Part shown: piece by piece, positions 45,214 to 55,414 of the stretch
How the letters are laid out: each line of letters begins with the position of its first letter
Position numbering within the stretch: position 1 is the stretch's first letter
DNA from: Heliopora coerulea
Taxonomy: Eukaryota; Cnidaria; Anthozoa; Scleralcyonacea; Helioporidae
NCBI GenBank assembly: GCA_030142905.1
Contig: JASJOG010000216.1
Location: 87,001 to 151,000, forward strand
Direction: 5' to 3'
Length of the DNA: 64,000 nt
Program-made: the position numbers and the translations under genes
The notes under the pieces: generated by a model
The model's database searches: none
Told to the model about the DNA's origin: nothing
Seen by the model: only the letters and a program-made list of their open reading frames with translations

Positions 45214-45345
45214 TATAGAGAACTTATTCAATTGATATATGGCTATCTGGTTCAAAGAACAGTTCCACTGCCAGCATGTGCTTACAATGCCATAAGGCAA
45301 CAGTTTGGGGAAGAAAAAGAATTTATTGGTTATGAAGACAAATGA
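45207..45345 (+). pseudogene. P2X7-like cysteine-rich domain, exon 3
   Basis: The frame VAYRELIQLIYGYLVQRTVP and CAYNAIRQQFGEEKEFIGYE ends at a TGA (45343-45345). This is the C-terminal part of the P2X7-like domain (relatives have Y-R-Q/E-L, P-x-C, I-R-x-x-F). Read from the duplicated target copy next to the intron acceptor, TGTGGCA joins exon 2 in phase (an AG|T codon). The hAT element now separates the acceptor from the rest of the exon. Confidence 0.7.
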
Positions 45346-46819
45346 CAACAAATATGAATTATTTTTGTTTTTTGTTTTTTTTTTTTTGGGCAGTTAACAT
45401 TTTTATGGCCTTTCATGGGTTGTCCACAGTTTTGCACCAAGGGCTTGCTCTTGAATGTCTTGGTTGAACTACAGGAACAGACACTACAATAAAACAAGAG
45501 GTTTTTTTTTTCATACTTTCTTAATTATTTACTAATTATCATACCTTGTTAACTGAACCAATTTTTAAAATAAATAATTAAACTTATTATAGACTTTTTT
45601 ATTGTGATAAAATAACTAGTTGTTGTCTACTGTAAAACTTTCACATGAAATTTAGGTTTGTCCTAAAGGTACTGGAATATTGTATAATTTTGTACCTATT
45701 CAGATGTATACTTCCAGATTAAATTATCTTTGTTGTAGACTAATTATTAATTATAATACTTTTGGTCATCAGCTTTTTGTGGGTTTATGCTCACCTTGTG
45801 CAGCTGGAAAAACATTTACAGTGACTGCTTCTTTAGGTTGCTTCACAAGCAATTGCAAGTGCATGATGATCAGCATTGACAATTTGGTAAATTTCTTCTA
45901 TGTAATCTAAACAAGAAACGGTTTATTGGCAATTGTAATACTACAAGCATACCAATACTTTTGAGTACAGTCACATGATGCCTTGAGTTAACCTATCACA
46001 AACCAACCAAACTTTAGCTAAACTCTTACATCCTGTACTGTTGCCTCTCCATTTTTAAATTTTGGATATGCAACCTTAACTTGATGTTGACCACTGGATA
46101 AAGTTCTTACTTCATACTACAGGTTGCAGTTGAAATGTATTGGAACCAAAATATGTATAAATTAGAGAGAGAAAGTAAGCTTAAATAAACACAACTAAAC
46201 AAAACAAATGTATAACTTTACTACCAGTAATTATAATACTGTAAATTTCACTAAGAGTGGTGTTAATCAGTGATTACAAACCTACAATACATTCCTTTAT
46301 AAGAGTATGAAATGGTTCAAAATTGAATTAAACCCTTACAGGCAGCTGGTCTGGGATGATGGGTAGGCCTGAAAGATGCCATCCTTTAGTCTATCGCTTG
46401 TCAAGGCGTGGGATACCTTGTCATACACAATGGAGTCTAGAAGAGTGAAACTCATTTGTTCAAAACTTATGTACTTTTACAACATTTGCTTTGCTCCAGA
46501 ATTACTTAAGTATGTACAGTACTATACTCATTACCTCTATTTAGCCAAATCCTTTGTAATATTTTCATCATGGACACAAGTGTTGAACAGTCGATTGGGA
46601 AGATGCTTGTGGTGCAAAAATTATTAAAATTTGGCCAATATCACTTGTCCATTTCCATCGAATGTAGATGTTACACTCCAGTACAAATGGTTAACACAGG
46701 GTTTTATCCATCGTAGGAGAGACTCACAGTTCTTTTGTTTGTAATCTTCATCAAATCTTCAAATTTCTAAACAGATTGAAAAATGAAATAGTGATTAGAA
46801 TAAATAATTAACAATAACC
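45346..46819. other. Non-coding stretch
   Basis: AT-rich, with homopolymer runs (T12 near 45375, T9 near 45502). Possibly includes eroded 3' sequence of the DDE transposase to the right, but no domain can be supported. Confidence 0.4.
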
Positions 46820-47850
46820 TCCCTGCCCTTCAGAGTAGAACGTTTCACAATGAGGTAGTACCCCAGCAGTACTTGCTGAACATTCGTTGGCAAACGTGGT
46901 AGACCTCTCAAATTGCTAAAGCTCCGACACCTTTTTTTGCAGTTTACAACTTATACTTACTTTTCTGTGGGTGCCAAATGTCAAAGTAATGAGTAATGTT
47001 TGGAAGGTGTTCTTTCATATGTTTCTAATTGAACCATGCCTGTCTGACACAAATGTGCTCACGTTCAAATTGTTTGAGAAGACATACTCCATGCATCTTT
47101 TAAACCCCATATATTCCATAGCCTGACTGTTTCCTGTCACATTTCTCTGGAAAAAAAGGTCAATGCTGCGATGACAACCAAAAGTTATTTTATTAAGTTA
47201 TAAAACATTAAAAATGATGTGGTTTATAACATCTATTCATATTACATTTTAACCTGTATGATGTTGAAATTAATGATTTTGGGAATATCACAACAAAACA
47301 GTGTATACACACAATACTTAGCACAGTGCTCCATGCTGTCATGGTGTCCATCTTATGCAATTGTGATCCCATCTTTTAGATTACCCAATTTAGACATCAT
47401 TGCTCTTTGTTGGTTCTTCCAGTACAAGTAAATTGTAGGAAATTACTTGGTCTAGAAATAAAAACAAGAGAGTAGATGTTTTATTATAATGACACATATT
47501 ACCATGTTATGTAACTTCTTCACGAGCACTATACATATTACAGCACTTTGTATTTTCCATTTATGATCAAAATAGGTGGTTAAAGGTATACATGCCATTC
47601 CCATATGCCCAAAAATATGTAGCAATTTGCTTGGAGGGCCACCAGCAACCAGAATGGCAAATGACAACAAAAAGTTTCCAGCAGGAATTGAAGTGCCTGT
47701 CATATGTGGTTGGCATTTCCAGGTATTTTCTCGTTTTAAACACTTTTTGTTACAGCATGTTGTTGAAACCTGCACCATGGTACCAAACAGCTTAACACTT
47801 GCCAAGGGGTTAGGGACTTTACACTGGGGGCAGACATTAAACAACAGCAG
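46820..47850 (-). pseudogene. DDE-type transposase relic with zinc-binding domain (unnamed family)
   Basis: Reading minus from 47850: CPQCKVPN, GTMVQVSTTC, CCNKKC, then IPAGNFLLSFAILVAGGPPS, the hallmark of a multi-copy invertebrate transposase-like family with a Cys-rich domain. After an intron-like break, 47210-47420 gives IA, stop, DGHHDSMEHCAKY (a catalytic Asp segment). A further break leads to VTGNSQAMEYMGFKRCMEYV and FVSDRHGSI near 47080, then a frameshift and HYFDIWH near 46995 (second catalytic region). Stops and shifts show it is dead. I do not know the formal superfamily name; relatives often have a THAP finger, not seen here. Confidence 0.6.
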
Positions 47851-48799
47851 TTGTGATAAAAAGATGACAAACTTTGGTTCTGTTCTAAGGACAGTATATC
47901 ACTGTTCAAAGTCTTCTACTTTGAAATGCTTAGAACCAGTGCCGGATCTAGGATTTTTCAAACATTATTCACAAACTTTCCAAGCAATTTTTACAGTAAA
48001 GTACATTGCTGCAATGGTTTTTCGAGAAGGACTAACACGTTGCATGTTTTTATGACATATTAGCAGACCGTTTCACCCAATGTCAGGGCTGATCAGCATG
48101 CCTAGGACATAACCATAACATTTGTGCATTGCATGGCATAAGACCGGACATGGACAGACAATGAAATTAGCCTGTTATGAGCAAACTGGTTTTCAGGCAC
48201 CAGCAACTCGCCTTCACACCTATGCAAGAGCCATAGGAGTTTGGTTAGAAATGTGAGACTCTTTGGGACTTTTCGTGGACGTGCAATAGCTCAACATTGC
48301 ACTTCATCCTAGTCAGTTCTAACCCTTTACTCCCCATCCCAGGGGACCGAAACCTAAGACCTAAATGCTAACTAGTTTCAAGGTCATGTACACAATGAGC
48401 AATAAGAATGTTCTAGAGCACAAATGTTACTGCCGGCAAAGATGACTGAATATTACAAACATACTATTTCATGTAGGAAAATACACACTAGTAAAAGAAA
48501 TTGCAGCTTTTAATAATAAATCTAGGAAAAACCCATAAGCTGTACTCGTTTTAAAATCTGTATTATATAAAATAATTTTTTGTCTAAGTGGATTCAACGA
48601 TTCTAAAATGGACAGGGGACCTTGATCAATAACTCTATACATAGCGTAATTTGGCTTATATCGACTTTGCTTAGCACATTTCAGGAGGTCTTCCTTTGAC
48701 AAGTAAAATTGTCTGGCGTTAGACAGAGCAAATATAATTAGTTGGTGTATGGCAAAGTTGCCAATGAAGGGTTAAGGTAAAATTGAAAATATTTCTCTC
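47851..48799. other. Non-coding stretch with one unassigned open segment
   Basis: A minus-strand open segment (48469-48702: LLKCAKQSRYKPNYAMYRVI) looks protein-like but matches nothing I know. The stretch 48321-48775 starts CCCTTTACTCC and ends GAAGGGTTAAGG, so it might be a small piggyBac-type non-autonomous element; only the right end shows a TTAA. Confidence 0.3.
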
Positions 48800-50555
48800 T
48801 TACATAAATTTTAGAAGTGTGATACCAATTGCAAATTTGCCAATAACTTTGTTAGGGTCAGGCACGATTTCTCGATAGATTTTCAGTAGAGCAAGGCCAT
48901 TTGAACGATCTTCAACCATGGTACTTCTTTTATAATCCTTCACCATTCTAAGAAAAGAAATTGATCGTTCGCACTCATATAATGTAATAGGTAACGTTCC
49001 TAAAATACGCAAAATTGTTTTAATATTTACAAAACCATCAAAACGCACGGATTTTAATGTGGTGGAAATATTGGAAGGACGAGGTCCTTTAAAAGTTGTC
49101 CAATAAGTACTCCATAAAGACAGTTCTGCACCCAAAGCTAAAGGGTTTGGCAAATCGTCATGGTAAAAACAAGCTACTGTTTTAAACTGTGCTTTCCAGT
49201 CAACACCTTGGCTTATAAAAGAAGTCATTTTGGCAGGAACGATACATAAGCCTTTGTAAACATTAATGCTATCAGTATCAAAACGTGTCTTCAAAGATAA
49301 ATTAAGGTGGTCAATCAAAGGAACAGTAATAATACGTTTAAAGTAATTAGAAACAGTAGTGAATGGTATATTTGCCCTCGCTGTTTGTATACCAACTGTT
49401 CTTGGCTTGGTCTCCTCCACTCTTACTTTGGCAGCAAGTTGCAAAGCTTCTTCATACCAAGCATCATGAAAATGATCAATGGAATTACACATAGCCATTT
49501 CCTTCTTCGAACTCTCAATCAAATGAAGTCCATCCATGATATCAATGCTCTTCCCCTGCAGTAACTGTGTTACGGCAAAGTTGCATCAAGGACATGTCTG
49601 GTTATGACTAATGCTACAATAAAATCAAACTTACAAATATGCATCAAATGTGATGCTGCATCACTAGAAACAGCAGGGCTAAATTCACCATCTAAGTTGA
49701 CAGCCATCTCATCAAGAGTATAAAAAAGGGGAATAAAAAGTTCCTGAAAAGTGTCTAAACCTTCAATATGTTCAACCCACCTAGTCCTACAAACATCAAT
49801 TAATTTGCTTTTTTGAGTTTCTGAATCAGGTAGATGCGCTTTAATATTTTTTTCAAATGGGATACTACGCATCTGAAAAACACAAATGAAATGGGACACC
49901 TCATTAACATGTTTTAGCATGTTTTTAACCTCCGCAATAGCTAAGGAATCGCAGACAGATAAATTGTGATGATGGCTATAGCAATGAGTGTAGAGCGCTT
50001 TTCTATTAAGTTGTAATAGTTGGGCTACCAAACCATCGACGTGTCCAGCTACAGCACCAGCACCATCATACCCTTGCCCTCTGCAATTTTCAATAGACAA
50101 AGTTAGTTCAACCAAGGCATCTAGAATAAGTTTAGCAAGGTCACTACCACTTAAGCCCCACTTGCAATGAAAAAATGAAATAAACTCTTCACAGATATTC
50201 ATATCTACATCAACAAAATGCAAAATAAAGGCAAGTTGCTCTTTATGAGAGGAGTCAGCAGCTTCATCAGCAAGAATAGAAAAAACTTACCTTTCTTGAC
50301 ATCTTCTGTGATTTGTTCAGTGATCACTTGCCCACAACAGTTGATAATTTTATCTTGACTTGTTTTAGAAATATACGTACTGTTCTTTCCACATGTCTGT
50401 AAATGATCTTCTAGAAACTTATCACCTGCTCTGACTCTAAAATTTAAAGATTTCACAAAATTACCAACACCACCAGAGGAATAACAACTGATTTCAGAAT
50501 GGTATTTGGCATCACCTCAATGACCATGTAAAGGAATACCAAGACGCCCACAAAA
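48800..50555 (-). pseudogene. hAT transposase, C-terminal part of the OTU/TTF/hAT gene
   Basis: Minus-strand frames 50205-50456, 49570-50223 and 48800-49537 give a DUF4371-type hAT core: LGIPLHGH, stop, GDAKYHSEIS near 50510, DKFLEDHLQTCGKNSTYISK, CRGQGYDGAGAVAGHVDGL (catalytic Asp segment), CYSHHHNLSVCDSLA, VCRTRWVEHIEGLDTF and the dimerisation block LYECERSISFLRMVKDYKRS. Frameshifts lie at about 50285 and 49555. Such genes resemble the ZMYM/THAP0-type domesticated hAT proteins, but the breaks argue against host function. Its N-terminal half is 53527-55414, beyond the inserted hAT. Confidence 0.8.
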
Positions 50556-50559
50556 AATC

Positions 50560-50565
50560 ACAGTA
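50560..50565. repeat. 6-bp target-site duplication, left copy
   Basis: ACAGTA, repeated at 53521-53526. Confidence 0.7.
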
Positions 50566-50704
50566 CAGACTGTCCAACCTGCTCAGCATGTCAAAGTGGG
50601 ACACCTTTTCAAAACTTAACCAATGTCATTTTGTGTGAAGTGGCATGCATAATGTCTTGCACAAAAAAAAAAAAAAATTTATTATGTCATAAAATTTAAC
50701 TGAT

Positions 50705-52867
50705 TCAAGCATTGCTGTATGAGCCATGCTCTTCGTTGTATTGCCTGACCGCTGATTTGTTTATTTCAAGCAAGGCCTTTGGTGGTTTAAAGCTAAAACA
50801 GTCTTCATCTACATTCAGCTTCAACACCAGTAAAGAAGCCACAGTGGTGCGTTCAAGATTACTTCTGTCTTCCGAATCAATTTTTCGGACCATAGAGAAA
50901 CACCTTTCACTGTCAGTGTTGCTGGCTGGCAATGCCAGAAGTGTGCGTATGAGCACAAGAAGGGTGCTGTAGACAGGCTGGTTGGTATCAACAGTGCAAA
51001 TCTTGTGAACTGAAGGCCAGAACTCATAAACATCCATACCAGTAGCAGAAGTTGGCAAACTGGCCATCTGAAAGTCAAGTGCCTCAGTTCTTAGAGCATC
51101 CAACTTGTCACCTAACTCTAATTGTGGAAAGTGCTGGGCAAGACGAACTATGATGTTTGTAAAATCATTGAGGGTCGTTCTCTCCTCAGGATTTAGCACT
51201 CTCAGGTCAGAGAGCAGTGTAGAGTTCAAAGGAAACCTCTTCAGAAGTTTGCAGATGAATGTTTCATAAAAAAGACGGACATGCTCAAGAAAGACCTGAA
51301 CCTCACTGTGTTGCCCGTCCTCTTCCATTGCCATGGCTAGTACGCAAGCATCTTGTCCGATTTCAAGCTCAGCATCTTCAACCTGATTGCTACGATCATT
51401 GTACAATGTTGCTGTGATATCTGATGTGCAAATACATTCCACCTTCACAAAGCAACAAAGAATACGCTTTGTAAGCTTATTGATTTCTGGGTGCAGTCGG
51501 TGAATGGTGGTATGAGTTGTGGCTTGAAAAGCAACATTGAATGCATTGATGGTTGGCAGGAGGAAATTGAGAAAGAGTAGATATAGCTTTGTCTCATCAC
51601 ACAGCTGATTCTTGATGGTTCTCACTTGGCCTGGTTTCTCTGCATCATTATGACTGTGGAAATATGACACAAGTGCAGGCCACAGTTCCAAGACTCTGCT
51701 TATGACATTCAAGAGACTCGGCCATCTCGTTTCCACATGGCTCAAAATGGCTTTGTAGTTGATGTTGACGAAGTCACAAAATGACTTGAATTCCTCTTTG
51801 CGTTTCACACTCAGATAAAAGTGGGTATTAAGATCTACTAAGAATGCATCTATGTTCGTAGGCAGGGTCTTCACAGCTGCGTTGACTGCTAGGTTTTCCA
51901 GATGACAGATGCAACCAAAATCAACCAGACTGGGTTGTTTTTCCTTTAGGTACTTCACAACTCCATTTCTCTGCCCCTTCATGGTGTTACAAGTGTCACT
52001 GTTGAAGGCCACCAGGTTAGCATAAGTGAGACCACTCTCTTTTAGGCAATCATCAAGCTTAGCAAATATTGCCGCAGCAGCGCTCTCATTGGCGGTTGGC
52101 AGGGCTACAAATCTAGTTACAGCCCTCATCACACGATGATCAAAAAACCTGACAAGAATAACCAAATCTTTTGCTTCAACACCTCTATCGTTGGATTCAT
52201 CAATTAACAGGCTATAAGAAACGGGACTAAAGATTGAGTGATTGCCAGTGAGGGTAGATAGCAGCTCATCTTGACAGAACCTGCTGTTTCCCTTTCTTAC
52301 CAAGACCATTGTCTTGGTCCTTGAGCACTGGAACTGCTTGGCAATATCTGAATCAGGAAACATGGACTTCACCAGCTTAGTGAAATGGTCTCCAGTATGA
52401 AAGGACATATTGTGCTCGGCAACAAACTGCACAAATTGAGCTTCAGCACTGAGTACCTGCATTTTCTGTTCTTCTTGTTTATCCCTTGCTGCTTTTGCTA
52501 CTTGGCTTTCACCGAATCCAAACGCTTCCAACCTAGTCGTCTTCTTGGTGGATTCTACTGCTTTGTTGTGTCCAGTACTTCTGAAATGCTGACGTACATC
52601 GTAGGCTCCACCGTGAGTGACGCTGAAGGATGTTCTGCACTGCTTGCAATATGCCTTCTCATCGCCGTCCTTCCCAGAAAGCACACTGCCCTGGCACATC
52701 TTAGTCTCTCCATTGTATACGATTTCAAACTCCTCTGATTGCCACGAAGAAGAAAACGAGCACATTCGCTTTGATTTCCTCGCAGAGGGCTGCTCCAATG
52801 TCGAGGCAGAACGTTTAGACACCATGACGCTAGACAGTGCGCTAGGCCAGTGTTTCCACTCCACCAA
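50705..52867 (-). CDS. hAT transposase, open 720-codon frame
   Basis: Uninterrupted from the ATG at 52867 to a stop at 50705. Residues 90-125 form a BED/TTF-like finger (YCKQCRTSF...RQHFRSTGHNK). The catalytic core includes YSLLIDESNDRG (first Asp, about residue 220), VAFNSDTCNTMKGQRNGV (second Asp), GCICHLENLAVNA and ETRWPSLLNV. The C-terminal dimerisation block is LPASNTDSERCFSMVRKID with the final Glu. All expected catalytic acids are present. A nearer Met (VMVSKRSAS) 14 codons in is an alternative start. An enzyme of this kind binds its element's ends and excises it. It is related to ZNF862-like hAT proteins. Of all transposase frames in the window this is the most likely to be functional. 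Confidence 0.88.
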   Translation of the reverse strand: MVEWKHWPSALSSVMVSKRSASTLEQPSARKSKRMCSFSSSWQSEEFEIVYNGETKMCQGSVLSGKDGDEKAYCKQCRTSFSVTHGGAYDVRQHFRSTGHNKAVESTKKTTRLEAFGFGESQVAKAARDKQEEQKMQVLSAEAQFVQFVAEHNMSFHTGDHFTKLVKSMFPDSDIAKQFQCSRTKTMVLVRKGNSRFCQDELLSTLTGNHSIFSPVSYSLLIDESNDRGVEAKDLVILVRFFDHRVMRAVTRFVALPTANESAAAAIFAKLDDCLKESGLTYANLVAFNSDTCNTMKGQRNGVVKYLKEKQPSLVDFGCICHLENLAVNAAVKTLPTNIDAFLVDLNTHFYLSVKRKEEFKSFCDFVNINYKAILSHVETRWPSLLNVISRVLELWPALVSYFHSHNDAEKPGQVRTIKNQLCDETKLYLLFLNFLLPTINAFNVAFQATTHTTIHRLHPEINKLTKRILCCFVKVECICTSDITATLYNDRSNQVEDAELEIGQDACVLAMAMEEDGQHSEVQVFLEHVRLFYETFICKLLKRFPLNSTLLSDLRVLNPEERTTLNDFTNIIVRLAQHFPQLELGDKLDALRTEALDFQMASLPTSATGMDVYEFWPSVHKICTVDTNQPVYSTLLVLIRTLLALPASNTDSERCFSMVRKIDSEDRSNLERTTVASLLVLKLNVDEDCFSFKPPKALLEINKSAVRQYNEEHGSYSNA

Positions 52868-52906
52868 TGTAAAATTTCCCTTTTGAACGTCAGATATGTC
52901 CTACTA

Positions 52907-53150
52907 GAGAGCTTAAGCAAGCGACGTTTTCGTCAACGCAAACGCCAACCGGAAATAAATCAGAGCCGTTAAAGATGGCGAATGATGACGACAGCCGTTC
53001 TTGTTTGAAATCAAGAACGGCAGTCAATGAAGTTTGCCGTTCTTGATTTCAAATAAGAACAGCTGATGTCAGCATTTGGCATCTTTAACGGCTCGGATTT
53101 ATTTCCAGTTGGTGTCCGCGTTGACGAAAACGGCACTTGCTTAAGCTCTC
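52907..53150. mobile_element. 244-bp palindromic MITE with TA target sites
   Basis: Arms start GAGAGCTTAAGCAAG and end CTTGCTTAAGCTCTC, with TA on each side (52905-52906 and 53151-53152). Inverted similarity runs nearly to the centre, including GTTTTCGTCAACGC, GGAAATAAATC and GCCGTTAAAG blocks and a TTTGAAATCAAGAACGGCAG centre, with small gaps. TA targets suggest a Tc1/mariner-type mobiliser. It lies 39 bases upstream of the hAT start codon, inside the hAT element. Confidence 0.75.
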
Positions 53151-53520
53151 TACTAATCTTCTTCCAAAGATGCCAAAATATAATTTTGGAAGGAAATTTC
53201 CTTCCAAGTGTAAGTGCTGCCCTAGCTGTCTATGTGCTAGACAACTGCTAACTATAATCACATGGCAGGTTCTTTCCGGCACACAGTCGCCCTCCCTGCC
53301 GGTACAACACGGTTTGTATGGCCTGAGTACGAGCCTGCTCAAGTGCACATGGTCTTGCAAGCCACAGCATTCAATAGCTTTTTCGTGAAAGTAGTTTTTA
53401 TGAATCACCAGCTGTCCAAAGCGGGACTAACTGCATCCCAAACAAGGTTCATGCAGAATGCGAGACAATTCTTGTGAAAGCGGGACTGTCCCGCTTAAAG
53501 CGAGATGGTTGGATAGTCTG

Positions 53521-53526
53521 ACAGTA
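53521..53526. repeat. 6-bp target-site duplication, right copy
   Basis: ACAGTA, identical to 50560-50565. Confidence 0.7.
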
Positions 53527-54127
53527 TCAATGATTGATGATAATTTCTTCCTGTTTTCCTGGATTTTTTTTTAAGGTTGGTGTCAATAATTGTCTCGATT
53601 GGTAAGGTTTTGCTCGACATGTGAGAAATCAATGAACTCAAAATAGGATAAGTACAAGCATGCAAGCCCATTTCTCCCCCACTACCATGCCCAGCATGCC
53701 GCTTCAAAACATTTGCAGCAGTGACCCAAAAACTTAAAGGTTGAGAATATAAAGTTTTAATTCTTCTTGCCTTACCAGGGAAACAATCTCCAAACAAAAC
53801 ACAGGACAAACAGTAACCAGCATCTTTAGCTGAAGAGTAACAAAGCCATGGATACATTTTTAGCCATTTGTAATGAAAACTCCTAAATCTGCCTTGAGAA
53901 TCTGCAGTTTTAGGGAAAGTAAAATTTTCATCTGGTTTAAACACATTCTTGACTAAATTACATATTTCTGAATTGGTCATACCTTTGGCCTTTTCCCGAA
54001 AGAAGGCAACATCAAAAGTCATTGTTGAATTTACCAGTTTTACTTCTTCAGCAGTTGCAGTCTTTAACAATGGCAATGTTGTGCTTAAGGTCATGGGTAG
54101 CTTGACTGCATCAGTTGCTTGTTGCAA
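53527..54127 (-). pseudogene. TTF-type zinc finger region of the OTU/TTF/hAT gene
   Basis: The minus-strand frame carries NVFKPDENFTFPKTADSQGR, FHYKWLKMYPWLCYSSAKDA and GYCLSCVLFGD, the TTF-type DNA-binding finger that precedes DUF4371 in many hAT proteins, then LYSQPLSFWVTAANVLKRHA and a basic KKKSRKTGR tail. It runs up to the inserted hAT at 53520. The original frame resumes at 50559, where VIFCGRLGIPLHGH follows. Confidence 0.8.
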
Positions 54128-54170
54128 TTTAGGCTCAGCATTATTAGAAGATAAAGAAAGAGTGGGTTAG

Positions 54171-54891
54171 TTACTGAGAAGATGAAAAAATGTTATTAGG
54201 GGCTTTAACAGCAGTATCTGAAGTTACAAGGGGTTTTCCAGTTGGATGGGAAGAATTCAATATATTTGGTTTAGGTTGATTGTTACTTTTTGGCATAATA
54301 GCCAGTTGCTTAGGTTTCTTTGAAGTAGATGATGGTTCATTAGTTGCAGCTGACTTTCTCTTAATTGGCTGACGAGAACAAAATAGAATAGGAACAAAGT
54401 GATTCAGCTGAAAAATCTCTCCAGCTTTTACAAGACCTTCATGACAAAATAAAATATGAAGTGGATCATTAAACTTGTTTAATTGGCATTGCTGAACACA
54501 TCTATTGAATAAAGGTTTATACCTCTCTTCTCCAAAGTCAGGATAATAAGTAATTATGCATCTGCATAAAATACAAGACAGACCAAGAATACACAAAAAT
54601 TATGACCACTGTTTATCAGCACAATTCAAAATAGCTTCATATTTTACTAAAGATTCCTTAGTAAAGCCAGAACCAAAAGCTTTAAATGACACTGACAAAG
54701 GCAAAATATTAGCAAGAGAGTACTCACAGTGCTCAGAAGCTGCAGAGACAAAACAAGGATGTTCACAATAATAACCAGCATTCAAGAAAAGCTTGAGAGA
54801 GGTTAAAATCCTTAAAGGTTGGATCATGCTGTCGTCACCTGCCATTACCAAAGATGCAGAACTGTACAAACAGTTGCCCGATGCTTTAGAT
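54171..54891 (-). pseudogene. OTU-like cysteine protease domain (vertnin-like), exon 2
   Basis: An exon starts after an AATAG acceptor (54891) with SKASGNCLYSSASLVMAG, the G-N-C-L-[FY] active-site Cys motif of OTU proteases, and continues LTSLKLFLNAGYYCEHPCFV. After an in-frame TAA (54598-54600) it resumes CILGLSCILCRCIITYYPDF, HILFCHEGLVKAGE and LNHFVPILFC, where N-H-F is the expected catalytic His. A lysine- and serine-rich tail leads toward the TTF region with a frameshift near 54150. OTU enzymes remove ubiquitin; similar domains without known role occur in animal mobile elements and in vertnin. Confidence 0.65.
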
Positions 54892-55187
54892 CTATTAAAA
54901 GCACAACAAATATACAATTCAACAAAAGGAAAAACAGAGTTTTAGCATAAATCTAGTCATGATACTGATATAATATTAACAGAGTTTAATTTTGGTTCTT
55001 AATGCCCATCATAATGCCCCCCTTTTGATTTTTAATGGGAAATTCCAATGCAATTGTGTAATGCACATTTATGCTAATTCCACCAGCAGCATGCTGTCAT
55101 GCTTCACAACGTGCTGATGAAATTTAGAAAGCAAGATATTTTACCAAGTGACCTAAGATGGTCATTGAAAATTGAAGCACAACTTAC

Positions 55188-55414
55188 CTAATCGCAAAAC
55201 ATTTCTTTTGTTGATGAGATGCCACTGGAACAAAGAATTCAGCCCCAACATTTCTAGCCAGACCATGATCCTCATTGAACATAGCTGCGAGGAGTTCATC
55301 GGTTGACTTAGACTTTGAAACATCTATTCGTTCAAATAAATTGCTATATGTGTGTTTAATCATTGATAAGTCGTTAGTCTTCAGCAAAGACTGAACAGAT
55401 TCATAGGAATACAT
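55188..55414 (-). pseudogene. OTU/TTF/hAT gene, exon 1
   Basis: From an ATG at 55414 the frame encodes SYESVQSLLKTNDLSMIKHT and DELLAAMFNEDHGLARNVGA, ending KKCFAI at a GTAAGT donor. Splicing to the acceptor at 54891 (a 296-base intron, GT..AG) keeps the frame and joins FAIR to SKASGNC, placing this leader directly ahead of the OTU active site. No domain of its own is recognised. Confidence 0.55.

Larger units (their letters stand above)
50566..53520 (-). mobile_element. hAT transposon (2,955 bp) with intact transposase frame
   Basis: Ends read inward CAGACTGTCCAACCTGCTCA (left) and CAGACTATCCAACCATCTCG (right), imperfect inverted repeats followed by a shared (C/T)GGGACA step. A 6-bp duplication ACAGTA flanks it. 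Deleting the element and one duplicate restores a continuous reading frame of the surrounding gene, which confirms the borders. Six-base duplications are less usual for hAT but occur in some subgroups. It also carries a small MITE at 52907-53150. Confidence 0.8.

Noticed and set aside
47576..48055. Plus-strand open frame of 159 codons
   Set aside because: Antisense to the DDE transposase Cys-rich domain, whose motifs are clear on the minus strand.
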